DNA of 64,000 nucleotides from Hyaloraphidium curvatum (Eukaryota; Monoblepharomycota; Hyaloraphidiomycetes; Hyaloraphidiales; Hyaloraphidiaceae), in NCBI GenBank assembly GCA_025558095.1, contig JAIVFI010000003.1:1054001-1118000 (forward strand), given 5' to 3'. The position numbers and the translations under genes were made by a program. Below, one piece after another: positions 11,162 to 21,012 of the stretch (position 1 is its first letter; each line of letters opens with the position of its first letter). The notes under the pieces are model-generated. The model did not search any database. It was not told the DNA's origin and worked only from the letters and a program-made list of their open reading frames with translations.

Positions 11162-12429
11162 ATGGCCGAGGAGCCGGGGGCGCCGCGCCCGCAGCTCAGC
11201 GCGTCGCAAATCCTCCAGATTTCCACGGCGCTCTCGTCATCGGAGGCCAACGGCTCGTCGCCGTCGCTCGGCGGTGACCTCCGCCGCTCGACGTCCGTCG
11301 GCGCCAACTCGGCGTCGTCCGGCGGCGCGCGCGATCCGCTCGACCCGAAATGGATAGAAATCATGGTGCGCTCCTTGCTCTGGCCGGAGGTACCGGAAAG
11401 GGACCTGATTCGGAGCAGATGGGTAAGGACGACGCGGTGCGAATGCGGGACTGCGGCAAGATCCTCCAGGACCCGACCAAGACCACGGAGGAGAAGCTGG
11501 CGGCATTCGACGAGCTCGAGATGGTGGGCACTCTAGTCATCCGCGCGTTTTGACCCGCAGCTCACGGCGAACCCACAGCTCGTCGAGAGCATGGACAATG
11601 CCAACAGTTCGTGCCTTCCCCTCGCTCTGGGCCCAAAAGGCACCTAGCTGACCTTTGGCTGGCAGATTTGGGAGTGCTGAACCTCTGGAAGCCCATGATC
11701 GAGATCCTGAAGACCAACGAGAACCCCAAGATGAGGCAGTACGCGGCCTGGGTCATGGGCACCAGCGTGCAAAACAACCCCGAGGGGCAGCGGAAGGTCT
11801 GATCGGTTCCGTCGGCCTTGTGCTCGATCGCTCAGATGTTTCGCGGCCAGCTGATGGAGGAAGGAGGACTCGCGCCGGTCGTGCAGGCCTTGAAGGATGA
11901 GAAGGACCTCGAAGCGCGGTCGAGGATCCTCTACTGCATTTCTGGTGAGCCCGATCGATCCCCGTAGCCGCGCCTCTCCTTCACGCGAGCGACGTTGCCA
12001 GGCCTGCTGAAGAAGAACCCGAAAGCGCGGGAGCAGTTCCAGGCGCAGGGCGGGCTCGACACGCTGGCGGACATCCTGAAGAGCACCGGCTCGCCCGGCG
12101 AGGTCGCGCTGCAGCGCAAGGCCGCCTTCATGGTGAAGAACCTCATCGTGGAGGACGAGAGCCTGCTGCCCAAGTTCCGGGACGCGGGTGTGATCGAGGC
12201 CCTGGAGAACATTCTTCTGACGAGCGAGGACCAGGAGCTCGTCGAGAAGCTGCTCGGCGTCGCGATCGTGGTGCTGCGGAGAAATCCCGACGCCATGGCG
12301 CCGGAGCGGAAGGCTCTGCTCAAGGCGGAGCTGGACAACATCCGGAAGCGCGTGACGGGGGAGGAGAACGGGCAGTTCACGCTGGACCCCGAGGACCTGG
12401 AGGACCTCGAGGCGCTGCTGGCGGCGTGA
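11162..12429 (+). CDS. FES1: Hsp70 nucleotide-exchange factor, HspBP1/Fes1 family
   Basis: Armadillo-type protein that wraps the ATPase domain of Hsp70 and releases ADP in the cytosol. Six exons: 11162..11365, 11419..11523, 11561..11606 (46 nt), 11666..11796, 11836..11944 and 12002..12429, joined in frame to about 340 residues. Seen: a Ser-rich N-terminus, DPKWIEIM, KDDAVRMR, KLAAFDELEML, ESMDNANNLGVLNLWKPM (the signature helix pair) and RQYAAWVMGTSVQNNP. Further ARM repeats follow (RKAAFMVKNLIVEDESLL), then an acidic end (LDPEDLEDLEALLAA). ATG at 11162 lies only 70 bp after the CFAP57 stop. Confidence 0.9.
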
Positions 12430-12707
12430 AGTGCGGGTCGGCTTCCATGTGTTCTGCGTCTGCTGCGGCGCCTATATCTAGAGTAGATACCGTATTGCCC
12501 GAGTGAAGAACCCCTCCGGCTTCCGAGCACGACAACCCATGCTGCCATTGCACATATTCAAAACAGGTATCCAGTTCGATTGAGATCCGAATCTACAGCG
12601 GGCTCCCGAATGATTGCGAATAGTGCCTCCCTTTCCCCGAGATGTCCCCAAAGGTTTCGCAGGTATCCGGTCCGTCCGTGTCCTCGCATCCTCCCGGCGC
12701 GGCCACA
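12430..12707. other. convergent intergenic region
   Basis: 3' flanks of the Fes1-like gene (plus) and the SnoaL-like gene (minus). Nothing recognisable beyond probable 3' UTRs. Confidence 0.3.
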
Positions 12708-13109
12708 TCACGGCGTCATGGCCTCCACCAAGCCCCAGCTGTCCTCCTGCACCCTGTACCTCGACATCAGCCCGTCCTCCACGGTGATGTGCGCCGTAAA
12801 CATGCTTTCGAACACCTTGCCCGTCTTGGTCATCCGCGACGCCAATTCCCCCGTTATAATGCAGTGGTTCCCGTCGAACACCATGTGCTGCAGCTCGAAC
12901 GACACGGGCTCGGCGTTTGCCCACAGCAGCGTGTAGAACTCGCGGATTTCGTCGCGGGTGGTGCGTTTCCCGAGCCACGGGGCGACGGCGGCGTTGCCGG
13001 GCACGAGAAAGTCGCAAGTGGGGGAGTAGCACGCGACGACGGCGTCGAGGTCGCGGCCGCCGAGGGCGGTGAGGAAGGCGGTGATGGCCGGTTGGATGGG
13101 AGACGCCAT
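12708..13109 (-). CDS. SnoaL-like / NTF2-fold small protein
   Basis: 133 residues from ATG at 13109 (MASPIQPAITAFLTALGGRD); a start at 13142 would add 11 Pro/Ser-rich residues. The pattern of an N-terminal helix, DAVVACYSPTCDFLVPG, RDEIREFYTLLWANAEP, then beta strands (QHMVFDGNHCIITGEL, MFTAHITVEDGLMSRYR) is that of the SnoaL-like NTF2 superfamily: cone-shaped barrels used as isomerases, dehydratases or hydrolases on small hydrophobic compounds. The catalytic role and substrate are unknown. Single exon, full length for the family. Confidence 0.75.
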   Translation of the reverse strand: MASPIQPAITAFLTALGGRDLDAVVACYSPTCDFLVPGNAAVAPWLGKRTTRDEIREFYTLLWANAEPVSFELQHMVFDGNHCIITGELASRMTKTGKVFESMFTAHITVEDGLMSRYRVQEDSWGLVEAMTP

Positions 13110-13423
13110 TTGCGGGGCGCGGGGGGGGAGACTGGGAGACACGGTGCGGTGGCGATGCTCGGCGGGCAGGCGCGGTCGCTGCTTTATGGCCGGGGGTGGT
13201 TCTTCCGTTCGGAGTCGCCTTTTGTCCGGGTCCGTTGGGGAACGTCAGCCAACTCAACGGAGAAACCTCGGTGGCGAACGCCGCACCGAAAACCACCGCC
13301 GCCTCCGCCTCGGGTCAAGGGATCGGTATCTCTAGTCTACCAGGTTCCTTTAGATGGCTGTGGATGACGATGGATTGTGCCTGGTCCGCTGCGGCCTTCG
13401 AGCCGAATAACTCTACTCCCCTC
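13110..13423. other. intergenic region
   Basis: Promoter side of the SnoaL-like gene and 3' flank of the minus-strand methyltransferase. A GC-rich stretch follows the start codon; no gene, RNA or repeat seen. Confidence 0.3.
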
Positions 13424-14464
13424 TCATCGAGCCGGCCTCCTGAACCTGTACCACCTGTACACGAGCCCCGAATCGTCCTCCTCCAGCTCCATGTCCTCCC
13501 TCCCCTCTTCCTCCAACCTCCCCCGCGCGACGAGCATCCCCATGTGCTCCTCGAAGCGGGCAACCTCGGCAGCGTACTTTTCCCTCAGCGGAAGCACCAC
13601 GTGGCACTCTGGCTCCATCCCCGGGGCGCGGGGCGAGGTGCGGAGGAAACGGTCCGCGACGAGGGGCACGAGCTCGCCGTGTTCGAGCTCGAAGACGCAG
13701 TCGGCCGCGACGACGGAGTCGAACCGGTCGTCTTCTCCGTCCGCGGAGCCGTCCGGTGGCCCGTCGGCCGTCGAGCCGGGTCGGAAGTCCCGCCAGTCCA
13801 GCTTCCGCACCGCGACGCGGTCCCTCTCGCCCTCGGGGACGTTGCTCCCCACGTTCCACGCTGCGTTCCGCAGCAGCGCCTCCTGGTAGTCCGTCAGCAG
13901 CACCTTCTCCGCCCCTCCCGCCAAATACACCATCAGCCCGGCCAGCCCCGTGCCGCACCCGAGCTCCAGCACCGTCCTGCCCTTGAGGTCCAGCCGCCCC
14001 GCGTGCACCAGCTTGGCAAACACCACCGCGGCGCCCCACGTCTGCCACCCGATCCCCGCCTCGACGTACGGCGGCTCCCGCACCCGCAGGCTCAAATCGC
14101 CGAAGCGGAAGCGCCGCACGACGGGGCCTGAGGATCCCTTGCCCGACAGCGCCGAGACGAGCGCGGCCACCCGCTCGACGGGCGCGGACTCCTCGGCCGA
14201 CATGGAGTCCAGCAGCCGCACCAGCCACGGCGTGCACTGCCGCGCCAGCGCCTGCAGGTTCGCCCGGGATTCGGCGGCCTCGGTGCGCGCGTCGAGGGCG
14301 TGCACGTGGTGTTCGAGCGAGAGCGCGATGCGGTCGACGACGGCGAGCGCGGCGTCGGGGCGGGCGAACGACGGGCGGGTGGCCAGCAGCGCAAGCTGGA
14401 GGGCGTCGAAGTACGCGTCGAACGGCGGGAGGTCCCCGGCATCGCGTGATTCGGGGTCGTCCAT
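13424..14464 (-). CDS. methyltransferase (Methyltransf_16 / FAM86-like)
   Basis: 346 residues from ATG at 14464 (MDDPESRDAGDLPPF); the frame is open further upstream but that part is compositionally noisy. The SAM-binding motif is textbook (TVLELGCGTGLAGLMVYLAG, then KVLLTDYQEALLRNAAWNV). A later DSVVAADCVFELEHGELVPL fits the substrate-side motif of protein-lysine methyltransferases, with VVLPLREKYAAEVARFEEH as a final conserved block. The N-terminal 110 residues are helical, as in FAM86/EEF2KMT-type enzymes. The target is not evident. Single exon; its 5' end faces the CCCH zinc-finger gene across about 750 bp. Confidence 0.8.
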   Translation of the reverse strand: MDDPESRDAGDLPPFDAYFDALQLALLATRPSFARPDAALAVVDRIALSLEHHVHALDARTEAAESRANLQALARQCTPWLVRLLDSMSAEESAPVERVAALVSALSGKGSSGPVVRRFRFGDLSLRVREPPYVEAGIGWQTWGAAVVFAKLVHAGRLDLKGRTVLELGCGTGLAGLMVYLAGGAEKVLLTDYQEALLRNAAWNVGSNVPEGERDRVAVRKLDWRDFRPGSTADGPPDGSADGEDDRFDSVVAADCVFELEHGELVPLVADRFLRTSPRAPGMEPECHVVLPLREKYAAEVARFEEHMGMLVARGRLEEEGREDMELEEDDSGLVYRWYRFRRPAR

Positions 14465-15221
14465 CGGGCGTAAACAAGGAAACAGAGGGGGGCGGCGTCG
14501 TCGGTGCGGCAGGGGGTGCAATCTGGCGTAACCCCGGCGGTCACACGTCGGAGTCGACTCCGACGCACCTCCCGTGCCTCGCGAGGGCAGAAGATCGCCC
14601 CGCTGGGCCGCCATCGCGAAAGAGGCGGTCGCCACCTCTCCCTGCGGACGCCGATCGCATGCTGCGGGCTTGCCCTGCCGGCGTGGCCGGCCCGCCCTCG
14701 GGGGCTGCCGCGAGACGCCGGGTGCGGCATCCGAGGAAGAGGCGGGTTGCCGGCTCGCCCGATGAGCTGAACGTGAGTTGTTTGTCGGCCAGGCTTTTTG
14801 GCCGCGGGCACCGTCAGCGGTGTTTCGACTCACCCCATCGCCCCATTGACCCGGCACCACTCCGGGCCGCCCCTCCCCCGTCGCCCCTCTCAGCGCCACG
14901 CAGACGCGCCCGCGGTTTCGGACGAGTGGGCGGACAGCGGACCGAAGCCGAAGGTGGGCGGGCAGCGGCGGCCGGCCGTTTAGTGCGCCTCCCTAAATCG
15001 CCACCTCCCCTCCCTCGCAGGCCGCTCCAGCGCCCTTCAGGACTCACGTAGCCGGGAAATTAAGTTCTTTCGAGGCCGTCTTAGCGGCTGCCGAGGGGCC
15101 CGCCGACGCCGTCTCGCCGCTGCCGGCGTTCCTGCTGCCGCGAGCCGCGCAGCGCCGCGTCGCCAAGTCGCGGCTACTGCCCTCGCCCGAGCCGCCGCAG
15201 TCGCACTCGAAGCAGGCAAAC
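14465..15221. other. divergent promoter region
   Basis: 757 bp between a minus-strand methyltransferase and the plus-strand CCCH gene. Very GC-rich, with CpG-dense stretches; open frames here lack any recognisable domain. Probably two promoters with 5' UTRs. Confidence 0.4.
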
Positions 15222-17710
15222 ATGTCTCTCGTCGACGACGGCCAGCGCAACGGCGGCTGGGACATCGCGCCGCCCAGATCTGACGCCGGGTCGACCGGGT
15301 CGGGAGGCACCGCCGCCGCGTCGCCCTACGGCCCCTTCGGAGCCTACCAGGGCACGCCGAACATGCAGGGTAGCACACGCAGCAACGCGGAGCGCGAGCA
15401 GTTCCTCCGCCAGCAGCTGTACCGCTACGACGACCCCGCCGACGCCCGCGCCGCGTTCGCCCAGCCGTTCCAGCAGCAGGCATCGGCGACCGCCGCCCTG
15501 CAGCAATACGGCGACGGCACCGGCTACCTGGGCACCAACAACGCCGATATCCTCAGCATCGTCTCCAGCGCGGTCCCGTACGGCGCCCCCGCCCGCGAGC
15601 AGCTGCCCGCCTACGCCCAGCTGACGACGCCTCCGTACGCCAACCTGCCGATCGGCGGCTACCTCGGCGGCGAGCGCGCGCCGCCCCCGCCGCAGAGCGA
15701 GTACGAGGCCACGCTGGCCATGATCGAGGCGCTCACGCTGCAGAACCGCGTCGCGGCGCTGGCCAACGCCAACGCCGCCGCGGCCGGGCTGCCTCCCCCG
15801 CCGGCGCCGAGGGGGCAGGGAGGGTACCCGCCCGAGCTCGAGAGAATCAGGCAGAAGCTGTCGCCGGAGGAGTGGGCGCTGCTCGCGCGCGCGACCGCGG
15901 GGGAGGCAAGCTACGGATCGAACGGGGCTGGGTACGGATCGACCGCCGTCGGCTACGGATCGGCTCAGGTGCGGCACCTCGGCTCCGTCGCACGTCGTTT
16001 GCATTGCTGATGGATACGTGGGTTGCCGCGCAGCTCCCCCTGGCCTACGACCGCCGCTCCCGCTCGACCACGATCTCGGGCGTCGCGCCGTACCTCCCCG
16101 GCCCGGGCTACCCCTACGGCACGCACGACCGCAGCCGCAGCCGCGAGGATCTGCTGGTGCCGCGCGGGCCGGACGCAAAGAACAAGAAGGCGGAGCTTTA
16201 CAAGACCGAGCTGTGGTGCGCATGCGCGTCGCGTGCTTGCGTTGGTCGTGCGAGCTGACTTGTGCGCCCTGTGCAGCCGTTCGTGGGAGGAGACAGGTCG
16301 CTGCAGGTTCGTCAGGAGCATTGCGCATGCACACGATGCACGTCTGACGCATCCCCCCCTCTCCCCAGGTACGGCCTCAAGTGCCAGTTCGCGCACGGCG
16401 AGGCCGAGCTCCGCGCCGTCGAGCGGCACCCCAAGTACAAGACCGAGCTGTGCAAGACCTTCTGGGAAACCGGGTGGTGCCCCTACGGCCGGCGGTGCTG
16501 CTTCATCCACACGCAGAGGGACCTGGCAAAGAAGCAGGACGACCTGGAGAAGAACCTGATCGTGCTCAGGAAGCCAGAGAGGAGGAGAGACGAGGAGGGG
16601 GATAACTACGAGGAGAGCGCGCGGTACGGGTTCGGGACGTATGAGGGATACGGCGACGAGAGGTGGGTTGCGGGCCGAGTCGGCCATAAGAATCTTGTCT
16701 GACAGACTCCCATCCACAGGTCCAGGAGCCGCACCACGAGCTACGGCGCCGGCCTCACCAACAAGCCGCCGCGCCTGCAGGCCATGGAAGCCGCCGAGCA
16801 GGCCGCCTACGACATCGGCCTCGACCCGCTCGGCACCTTCGGCCCGCCCGGCCCCCGCGCGGCCCCGTTCGCGCCCCTGGGAGCGATCGGCTCCGAGAAG
16901 GCGGCTGCCGCGGCCCGCTCGGTGTCCCCCCCGCACGGCTATGAAGGGTTCGGCGGCTACGGCGCATCGGGAAGCTACGGCACGCAGCACGAGCCCGGGC
17001 GCTTCGCGGCCGACTGGTCCCTCAGGCCCGAGAGCAAGGAGTTCCTGCCCACCCCCGCCGTGACCCCCGTCCTCGGCGGCGGAAGCAAGGACGCGTACCA
17101 CACGCTCCCGAGGCCCGCCGGCACGGGATCCAGCCTGCTCGGCCTGCTGAGCCCCGACGCCTCGCCGATCCGCGGTCCGCAGCCGCAGGCCACCTCTACG
17201 GGCGACGTCTCGGCCTACACCGACCTCCTCGCCTCGGCCTCCCCTTCGCTGCTCGGCCTGCGCCACGAGACGACGGGCGCAGGCAGGTTCGACGACGGCG
17301 GGATCGGGCTCGCCCCGGCGCCGGACTACTCGCTGCCCTACGGAGCCTGGAGCGGCCACAACGCCGTGTCCTCGGTCGCGAGCACCGACACCCTGATCGA
17401 CCCGCACGGGCACAGGGACCGCGTCGCCGGGCAGGGCGGCCGCGAGGGGGCGGTCGGCAAGCAGGAGGAGGGCAGCGAGTACGATCGGAGCTTCGCGACC
17501 GACGCGGAGCACTACCCCGGCGAGCACGAGCACGAGCACGACGCGGGCTTCGGGTTCGGGTGGGAGGGCGAGGCCGTTTCGGACGGGGGCAAGGAGCGCG
17601 AGGCCGGGTCCGGCGAGGGCAAGGACGGGGACGGCAAGGACGACGGCAAGGCCCCGCAGAGGTTCCTCGGGAGCGGCGTTGACTCGGGCTGGGAAAACTA
17701 CACCTATTGA
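15222..17710 (+). CDS. tandem CCCH (TIS11/tristetraprolin-type) zinc-finger protein
   Basis: RNA-binding regulator, about 747 residues, five exons: 15222..15968, 16034..16215, 16277..16306 (30 nt), 16369..16662 and 16720..17710. Both fingers are C-x8-C-x5-C-x3-H and each follows YKTEL, the lead-in of the tristetraprolin family: finger 1 about residues 310-329 (SWEETGR..RYGLK..QFAH), finger 2 about 348-367 ([17 protein letters not shown]), 18 residues apart. Such tandem fingers bind AU-rich elements in 3' UTRs and trigger mRNA decay. Outside them the protein is low complexity (Ala, Gly, Tyr, Ser), with Tyr-Gly repeats before the fingers and an acidic C-terminus. The 30-nt exon carries part of finger 1. 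ATG at 15222 opens the long frame. Confidence 0.9.
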
Positions 17711-18199
17711 CCGGCTGCCGGGGGCTTTCGTTTCGGTGCGCGCGGATCGCCGGCATTTTGGCTTCGCGGCGCTTGTATCTGTCTATCGGCATCTTCTTTG
17801 AACGAAAAAGCTACGACGATCGGACGGACCAGGGCACAATTCGGCGCGGACTGGTTGCGGTCGCCAAGCATCGAAAACGGAGGGTATTTCGGGTATTTGA
17901 GCAACGTATACCTGCGGAACGTCTTGGGACATCTACTCGGGGAAGGGAGGCACGGTTTTCAATCGCTCAGAAGCCTGTTGTAGAAGCGTATCTCAATCGC
18001 ACTGGATATCTGCTTTAGCTTCTGTGGTTCGCCAGCGTAGGACGCCCCATGGCAGAGAGGATGAAGGGATACCGCCCAGTGAGGCGAAGCCAACCGGACA
18101 ACAACACATTCCCAGCACGAACACATGCGTAGTCATAATCCCATCGAAACATCCATTTATTCAACACTTTCATCTCTGGCATTCAGGCTGTGTGGCCAA
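17711..18199. other. convergent intergenic region
   Basis: 3' flanks of the CCCH gene and the beta-helix gene. Locally lower GC than the coding regions; no gene or RNA recognised. Confidence 0.3.
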
Positions 18200-20485
18200 T
18201 CACACGAGCAAGGCCACCAGGAAGAGCAGGCCACCGATCCACGTCGATCCAGCAGCAACCAGCCTCCGTCCGCCTGACGGGAGCGGCTTCGGCGGGAAGT
18301 TGGTCCTCGCGTCCACGTCGTACACTGTCCCCGTGGTCACGTTGATCTCGCTGACCCGGGTCAGCGTACCGTCCACCTGGCGCTTGTAGACGTAGTTCGA
18401 ATCAAAGACGACGTTGCGGGTCGTGTTGGACTCGATGTAGCCCAGGAACTGGGCGTTGAACCCGTCGTCGACCCAGCGGTTCCCGCGCACCGTCACGTCC
18501 GATGCCACGCGGACCACGACCGACCCGCGGAACTTCCACTCGCCCACGTACCACGGCTCGGGCACCACCGGCAGGGGCAGCTGGTTCAGGATGGTGTTGT
18601 TCTGCACCAGCACCGCCTGCGCGGCCGAAACCTCGATCGCCGCCCGCGGCGTGTTGACGATCAAGTTGTCCCGGATGCTGACCCCCCTGTTGGGTGACAT
18701 CCCGCCGGGCCTCGCGCGGCCCGTGATCCGCTGCCGCTCCGCGATCCAGGGCAGGCTCATGACCTGGTAGCCCGAGGGCTCCTTGGCGTACACGCTCACG
18801 GCCGTCCCGTTGTACTCGCCGATGAGGTCCACGTCCCGGAACGTGTTCCGTGCGATGAGCACGTTTTCGGCCCCGCTACCTTCGCCCTCCTTCCCGTGCA
18901 CGCGGACGAGGATACCTCCCATTTGGATGTCATGGAACGACGAATCGAGGATGGCGACGTCGTTGCCCTGCACCAGGATCCCGCGGGCGCGGTTGTGGTG
19001 GCACGAGAGGTTGCGCACCACCAGCCTCGAGGCGTCGTAGTCGTTGTTGATCACCATCAGCTTGGACAGGTTGCGGCCCTGGAGGCTCTTGGCATCGAAG
19101 GTGCCGTCCTCGAAAACCAGCGTCCAGTTGCCGCACCCGTCGCCCCTGGCGCTGCGCACGACGCCCAGGCTGTCGCTGAGCAGGCTGTAGCTGGGCAGGC
19201 CGAGAAGCGACGTGCCGTCGCCGGGGAAGTAGTCGATGTACCTGTTCCCGCGGATGTAGACGGCGCTCGAGTTGACGAGCTCGATGCCCGGGGCGACGGG
19301 GATGCCCCCCGAGACGGGCGAGTTGAAGTTGACGCAGTCGTCGCCGTGGTGCGAGATCTCGCTGTTCTCGATCAGCACATTGCCCTTGGTCGAGTCGAAG
19401 AAGAGGCCGTCCGAGGAGCAAGTGATGTGCCGGGTAAGGTTGGTGGTCTGGTGGTCGCCCGGGCCGGGCGGGGCCATGACGAAGCGGTCGAAGTGGACGT
19501 TGGACACGCCGCGCCCAAAGACGAAGGCCTTGCCTGCACAGCCAAAGAGCCGGAAGTTGCGGAAGGTGAGGTGCGTCGACCTGAAGATCCACGCCGCGTG
19601 GAACTCGTAGGTGAAGTGCCTCAGAAGCATCCGGGAACCGATGTCGGGGGTCCGCGTGTTGGGCTTCTCAAAGTCCAGCCTGAAGGTCGTGGCGGTGAGC
19701 CGGGTGAACTCGGGGGCCTTGGCCTGATACACGTAGATCTCGGACCCGTTTATGTTGCCCATCGTGTTGGTCGTCGTGTTGACGGTGTGCACGGACTTGA
19801 ACGCAAAGGTGTCCCTGGGCGTTTCGATGCTGGGAACCTCGAGCATCTCGAGGGTCCACGACGAGTTGGTGGCGGCCAGCACGTTGACCAGGTTGGCGAG
19901 CCTGTAACGGCTCCAGTCCCAATCCATCGCGATATTGCGGACTTCGCAGCGGGTGCACCGGTCGATGCCCAAGTACGAGCCGTAGATGACGGCCGGGAAG
20001 CCAGGCTCGTAGTCCCGCGGGGTGCAGCTCTGCTCCGCGTAGTTGGGCCGCGGCATGAACTGCGGAGGCCGCGAAAAGACAAACGTCGAGTTCTGCCCGT
20101 CGAAGACGAAGTCCTTGAGGTCGACGATGTTGATGCTCCGGCCGTCGGTGCCACCTTCGACGCGGTAGACCCCGTTCGGCCGGGAGAAGGTGACCACGCA
20201 GCCGCCGGTCACGTTGTGGCACGCCTGAATGGCATTGTTGAGCGCCACCGTGATGTCCGGGTCGGAGGGAGACGCGCCAAAGTCCGTGTCGACGAGGCGG
20301 ACCGTCGGCCGGGAGAGCTGCGGCGAATCGATGGTGATGTCGAACCACGGCTCGGTGGCCGTGAGAGCGGGAAAAGTCAGGGATTGGGCCGCCGCCATAG
20401 AGGTGGAGGAGGCCAGGAAGGCGAGGTTTGCAGCGAGCGCTGCCAGCAGCGGGATCCGGCGCCGGGTGGAGCTCGGCCGCCGCAT
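18200..20485 (-). CDS. secreted, GPI-type right-handed beta-helix protein (GH110/pectate-lyase-like fold)
   Basis: 761 residues, single exon, from ATG at 20485; an upstream ATG at 20575 would put 30 odd residues before the signal peptide. Signal peptide: basic MRRPSSTRRR, then a hydrophobic core ending AAAQS. The body is a run of beta-helix turns with repeated N-x-(V/I) patterns: VLIENSEISHHGDDCVNFN, YIRGNRYIDYFPGDGTS, VAILDSSFHDIQMGGILV. HHGDDCVNF recalls the catalytic turn of GH110 alpha-galactosidases and related carbohydrate-active helices. Many N-glycosylation sequons are present. The C-terminus (STWIGGLLFLVALLV) is a short hydrophobic tail without basic residues, as in GPI signals. Likely a cell-wall or surface glycosidase; the exact activity is unknown. 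Confidence 0.75.
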   Translation of the reverse strand: MRRPSSTRRRIPLLAALAANLAFLASSTSMAAAQSLTFPALTATEPWFDITIDSPQLSRPTVRLVDTDFGASPSDPDITVALNNAIQACHNVTGGCVVTFSRPNGVYRVEGGTDGRSINIVDLKDFVFDGQNSTFVFSRPPQFMPRPNYAEQSCTPRDYEPGFPAVIYGSYLGIDRCTRCEVRNIAMDWDWSRYRLANLVNVLAATNSSWTLEMLEVPSIETPRDTFAFKSVHTVNTTTNTMGNINGSEIYVYQAKAPEFTRLTATTFRLDFEKPNTRTPDIGSRMLLRHFTYEFHAAWIFRSTHLTFRNFRLFGCAGKAFVFGRGVSNVHFDRFVMAPPGPGDHQTTNLTRHITCSSDGLFFDSTKGNVLIENSEISHHGDDCVNFNSPVSGGIPVAPGIELVNSSAVYIRGNRYIDYFPGDGTSLLGLPSYSLLSDSLGVVRSARGDGCGNWTLVFEDGTFDAKSLQGRNLSKLMVINNDYDASRLVVRNLSCHHNRARGILVQGNDVAILDSSFHDIQMGGILVRVHGKEGEGSGAENVLIARNTFRDVDLIGEYNGTAVSVYAKEPSGYQVMSLPWIAERQRITGRARPGGMSPNRGVSIRDNLIVNTPRAAIEVSAAQAVLVQNNTILNQLPLPVVPEPWYVGEWKFRGSVVVRVASDVTVRGNRWVDDGFNAQFLGYIESNTTRNVVFDSNYVYKRQVDGTLTRVSEINVTTGTVYDVDARTNFPPKPLPSGGRRLVAAGSTWIGGLLFLVALLV

Positions 20486-21012
20486 CGTGCGTTCGGGGGG
20501 TCCCGAAGGACAAAATGAGAGCGAAGGGAAAGTCGTGGAGACTAAACGAGAAGGTTGAAGAGGTGCTGAGGGCACCGACGAGAGAGTCCTGACGACGAGT
20601 CACAGAGCGCTGTGGCTGAGGTGCGGCGAAGGAAGAGGATCGGTGATTCCAAATCCCATCGCACACCATCGATTCTTGAAGAATCCGAGGCGCCATGCAT
20701 CCCTAGGGAATGCTACTTGAGTCTGCGATCGCCCGTCTGTTGTTTTGTGGTGGATGCGTGTGTGAAGTGTGCGAGTCAATCGAGATGAGTCGAAGTGGGC
20801 CAACCGCGGCCGCTTTCGCCGTCAATCCAGAGACTGGTGAATGAAGACTGACAATATCTGCAAAGCAGTTTGTTGCCGATGAGGACACTTCTGTGGCTTG
20901 GGGTTGGGTTGAATCATCCCGGGTTGAATCATCGGGCACGGTGTGCAGGGACGCTGCCGCTCGCGAGCCAAATCCAAGCGACACTCACTGCGAATCAGAC
21001 TCGAAGCCGAAC
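20486..21012. other. divergent intergenic region
   Basis: 527 bp between the beta-helix gene (minus) and the MYND gene (plus). A perfect 12-bp direct repeat (tcatc/ggttgaatcat type) is visible around 20914-20934. No gene seen. Confidence 0.35.

Noticed and set aside
18896-20518. 540-residue plus-strand open frame
   Set aside because: It lies antisense to the beta-helix gene; repetitive Val/Ala/Asp/Gly sequence without domain signal.
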